Source of the DNA: JBNAVJ01 sp049700455
GTDB taxonomy: Bacteria; Bacteroidota; Ignavibacteria; Tepidaquicellales; Tepidaquicellaceae
Direction: 5' to 3'
Assembly: GCA_049700455.1 (NCBI GenBank)
Contig: JBNAVJ010000001.1
Location: 372,001-436,000, forward strand
Length of the DNA: 64,000 bases
Shown here: positions 62,814 through 64,000 of the stretch, in pieces
How positions within the stretch are numbered: position 1 is the stretch's first letter
How the letters are laid out: each line of letters opens with the position of its first letter
Made by a program: the position numbers and the translations under genes
The notes under the pieces: model-generated
What the model was told of the DNA's origin: nothing
The model's input: only the letters and a program-made list of their open reading frames with translations
Database searches by the model: none

Positions 62814-64000
62814 CTATAAAAGGTTGCTTGCTAATTCTGCTAAAGCAGAGCGCTCACCTTTTTCAAGATTAATGTGAGCATATAATTTCTGACCTTTAAA
62901 GTGATCAATCAAGTATGACAATCCATTCGATTGAGAATCAAGATAAGGATGATCAATTTGGTATATATCCCCTGTAAATACTATTTTCGTACCTTCGCCA
63001 ACGCGTGTAATAATAGTTTTTATTTCATGGGGTGTAAGATTTTGTGCTTCATCAACAATAAAATAAATACGTTGCAGACTTCTTCCTCGGATATAACTCA
63101 AAGGTTCTACAATTAATTTTTCGTCTTTCACAAAAGAGTTAATAGCAGTGTACATTTTATCTGTTTCGATAAATTGATCTTGTATAACTTTTAAATTATC
63201 CCATATTGGTTGCATATAAGGTGCTAATTTATTTTCCACATCCCCTGGTAAAAATCCAATATCCTTGTTACTTAACGGGATAACGGGACGTGCAACATAT
63301 ATCTGTCTGTAGTATTTTCTGACCTGCAGCGCTGAAGCAAGAGCAAGTAAGGTTTTACCTGTACCTGCTTTACCAGTTACTGTTACAAGAGGTATTTCTA
63401 AATTTGTCAGGGCATTTACTGCAAAAGTCTGCTCAGCATTTTTAGGTTTAATTCCATAAGCTGAATTTTTTTCTATACGATGTAAAAACATTTTTTCTTT
63501 ATCTAAACAAGCAAGAACAGAGCGATAGTTATTTCTAAGTATATAAAACTTGTTCGGGTGCTGTTCACTTTTGTCTTTTTTTAATCCTTTGTTAGCAGGA
63601 ATGTAATAAGGCGGATAAAAAATTTTTGAAAGTTCTGCATCATTAAAGTCTTCTATTATTCCCTTACCGCTGTACAGCTCTTCTATGTTTGTGATTCTGT
63701 CTGTAGTGTAATCTTCTGCTACAATTCCGAGTGCCTTGGCTTTCATTCGCAAATTAACGTCTTTTGATACTAAAATTACAGTACGTTTATCTGTTAATTC
63801 CTTTTGAATATCAAGTGTTGTACTTAGAATCCGGTGGTCATGATTGTCTTCCCTAAAGATAGTTTTTATTTCTTCGTTTAACCCCCTGAAAATAGCAATC
63901 TTAACCCTCCCCTTGCCCCTTCCTAGTTTTACCCCTCCGTTGAAAAGCGCCGAGCCTGTTAAAGAATCCAGCGTTCGCGCAAACTCTCGTGCGTTAAGGT
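62814..64000 (-). CDS. PIN-PhoH ATPase (partial, 5' end outside window)
   Basis: The frame stays open to the window edge. The part upstream of 63752 translates to a PIN domain end (EFARTLDSLTGSALFNGGVK, REDNHDHRIL, TVILVSKDVNLRMKAKALGI), so the gene does not start at the internal TTG 63752. The C-terminal PhoH domain has Walker A VTGKAGTGKTLLALA, Walker B FIVDEAQNLTPHE and VFTGDIYQIDHPYLD. Such PIN-PhoH (PhoH2/YlaK-like) proteins have RNA helicase and RNase activities. About 395 codons are in view; perhaps 50 more N-terminal ones lie beyond the edge. Confidence 0.9.
   Translation of the reverse strand, partial: LNAREFARTLDSLTGSALFNGGVKLGRGKGRVKIAIFRGLNEEIKTIFREDNHDHRILSTTLDIQKELTDKRTVILVSKDVNLRMKAKALGIVAEDYTTDRITNIEELYSGKGIIEDFNDAELSKIFYPPYYIPANKGLKKDKSEQHPNKFYILRNNYRSVLACLDKEKMFLHRIEKNSAYGIKPKNAEQTFAVNALTNLEIPLVTVTGKAGTGKTLLALASALQVRKYYRQIYVARPVIPLSNKDIGFLPGDVENKLAPYMQPIWDNLKVIQDQFIETDKMYTAINSFVKDEKLIVEPLSYIRGRSLQRIYFIVDEAQNLTPHEIKTIITRVGEGTKIVFTGDIYQIDHPYLDSQSNGLSYLIDHFKGQKLYAHINLEKGERSALAELASNLL

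Noticed and set aside
1..64000. CRISPR arrays, tRNA and rRNA genes, prophage or defence islands
   Set aside because: No regular spaced repeats, no cloverleaf-like or rRNA-like sequence and no phage or known defence genes were recognised by reading.

Overview
The window is AT-rich, gene-dense bacterial DNA. It looks like a member of the Ignavibacteria or a neighbouring lineage in the Bacteroidota/Chlorobi group. The main evidence is a set of secreted proteins that end in type IX secretion (T9SS) type A sorting domains with the motif NYPNPFNP, together with a PD40-OmpA protein, HU-like proteins and a lipoprotein-type PstS. This placement is inferred from protein character; no rRNA or tRNA gene was seen.

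Layout. Bases 1-1900 hold an IS4-like insertion sequence with terminal inverted repeats and a probable 7-bp target duplication. It lies inside a decayed rhomboid gene, whose intact paralogue sits at 2505-3179 on the other side of tag. Bases 3344-11651 hold nrnA, an RNase H-like gene, a rhodanese/MauE/DUF1573 export-redox operon, a MATE transporter, and a tightly coupled four-gene operon (TPR-SPOR membrane protein, free Met-sulfoxide reductase, small HU protein, HU protein with a C-terminal membrane anchor). Bases 11683-20398 hold lnt-PAP2-ispF, a DUF2721/aldo-keto reductase/YibQ-like/tadA operon, and a polyprenyl synthase/HPr/M15-like peptidase operon. Bases 20515-28368 hold a subtilase, a T9SS cargo, a degenerate hydantoinase-like protein, ispH, an acyl-CoA dehydrogenase and hflX.

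Bases 28429-36823 are the accessory part. A PD40-CRD-OmpA protein is followed by four T9SS cargo genes on the minus strand. Two are intact and two are pseudogenes broken by nonsense codons and short tandem duplications. Bases 37029-43675 are housekeeping: peroxiredoxin, ribF, rpsO, pnp, STAS, Rieske, queG and ruvB. Bases 44238-48295 are a complete pstSCAB-phoU operon, preceded by four TTAA elements spaced exactly 11 bp apart that look like a Pho box. The rest holds dnaE, trxA, yjbQ, an NDH-2-like oxidoreductase, ppdK, a TPR protein, a GroES-like protein, an M42 peptidase, lplA, an exported MsrB-MsrA lipoprotein, a nitrilase-family hydrolase and a PIN-PhoH ATPase that runs off the right edge.

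The best candidate for an undescribed system is the 8095-11651 operon. It pairs a membrane-anchored HU-fold protein with a TPR-transmembrane-SPOR protein and could tether the nucleoid to septal peptidoglycan. This is inference from domain order and predicted topology.
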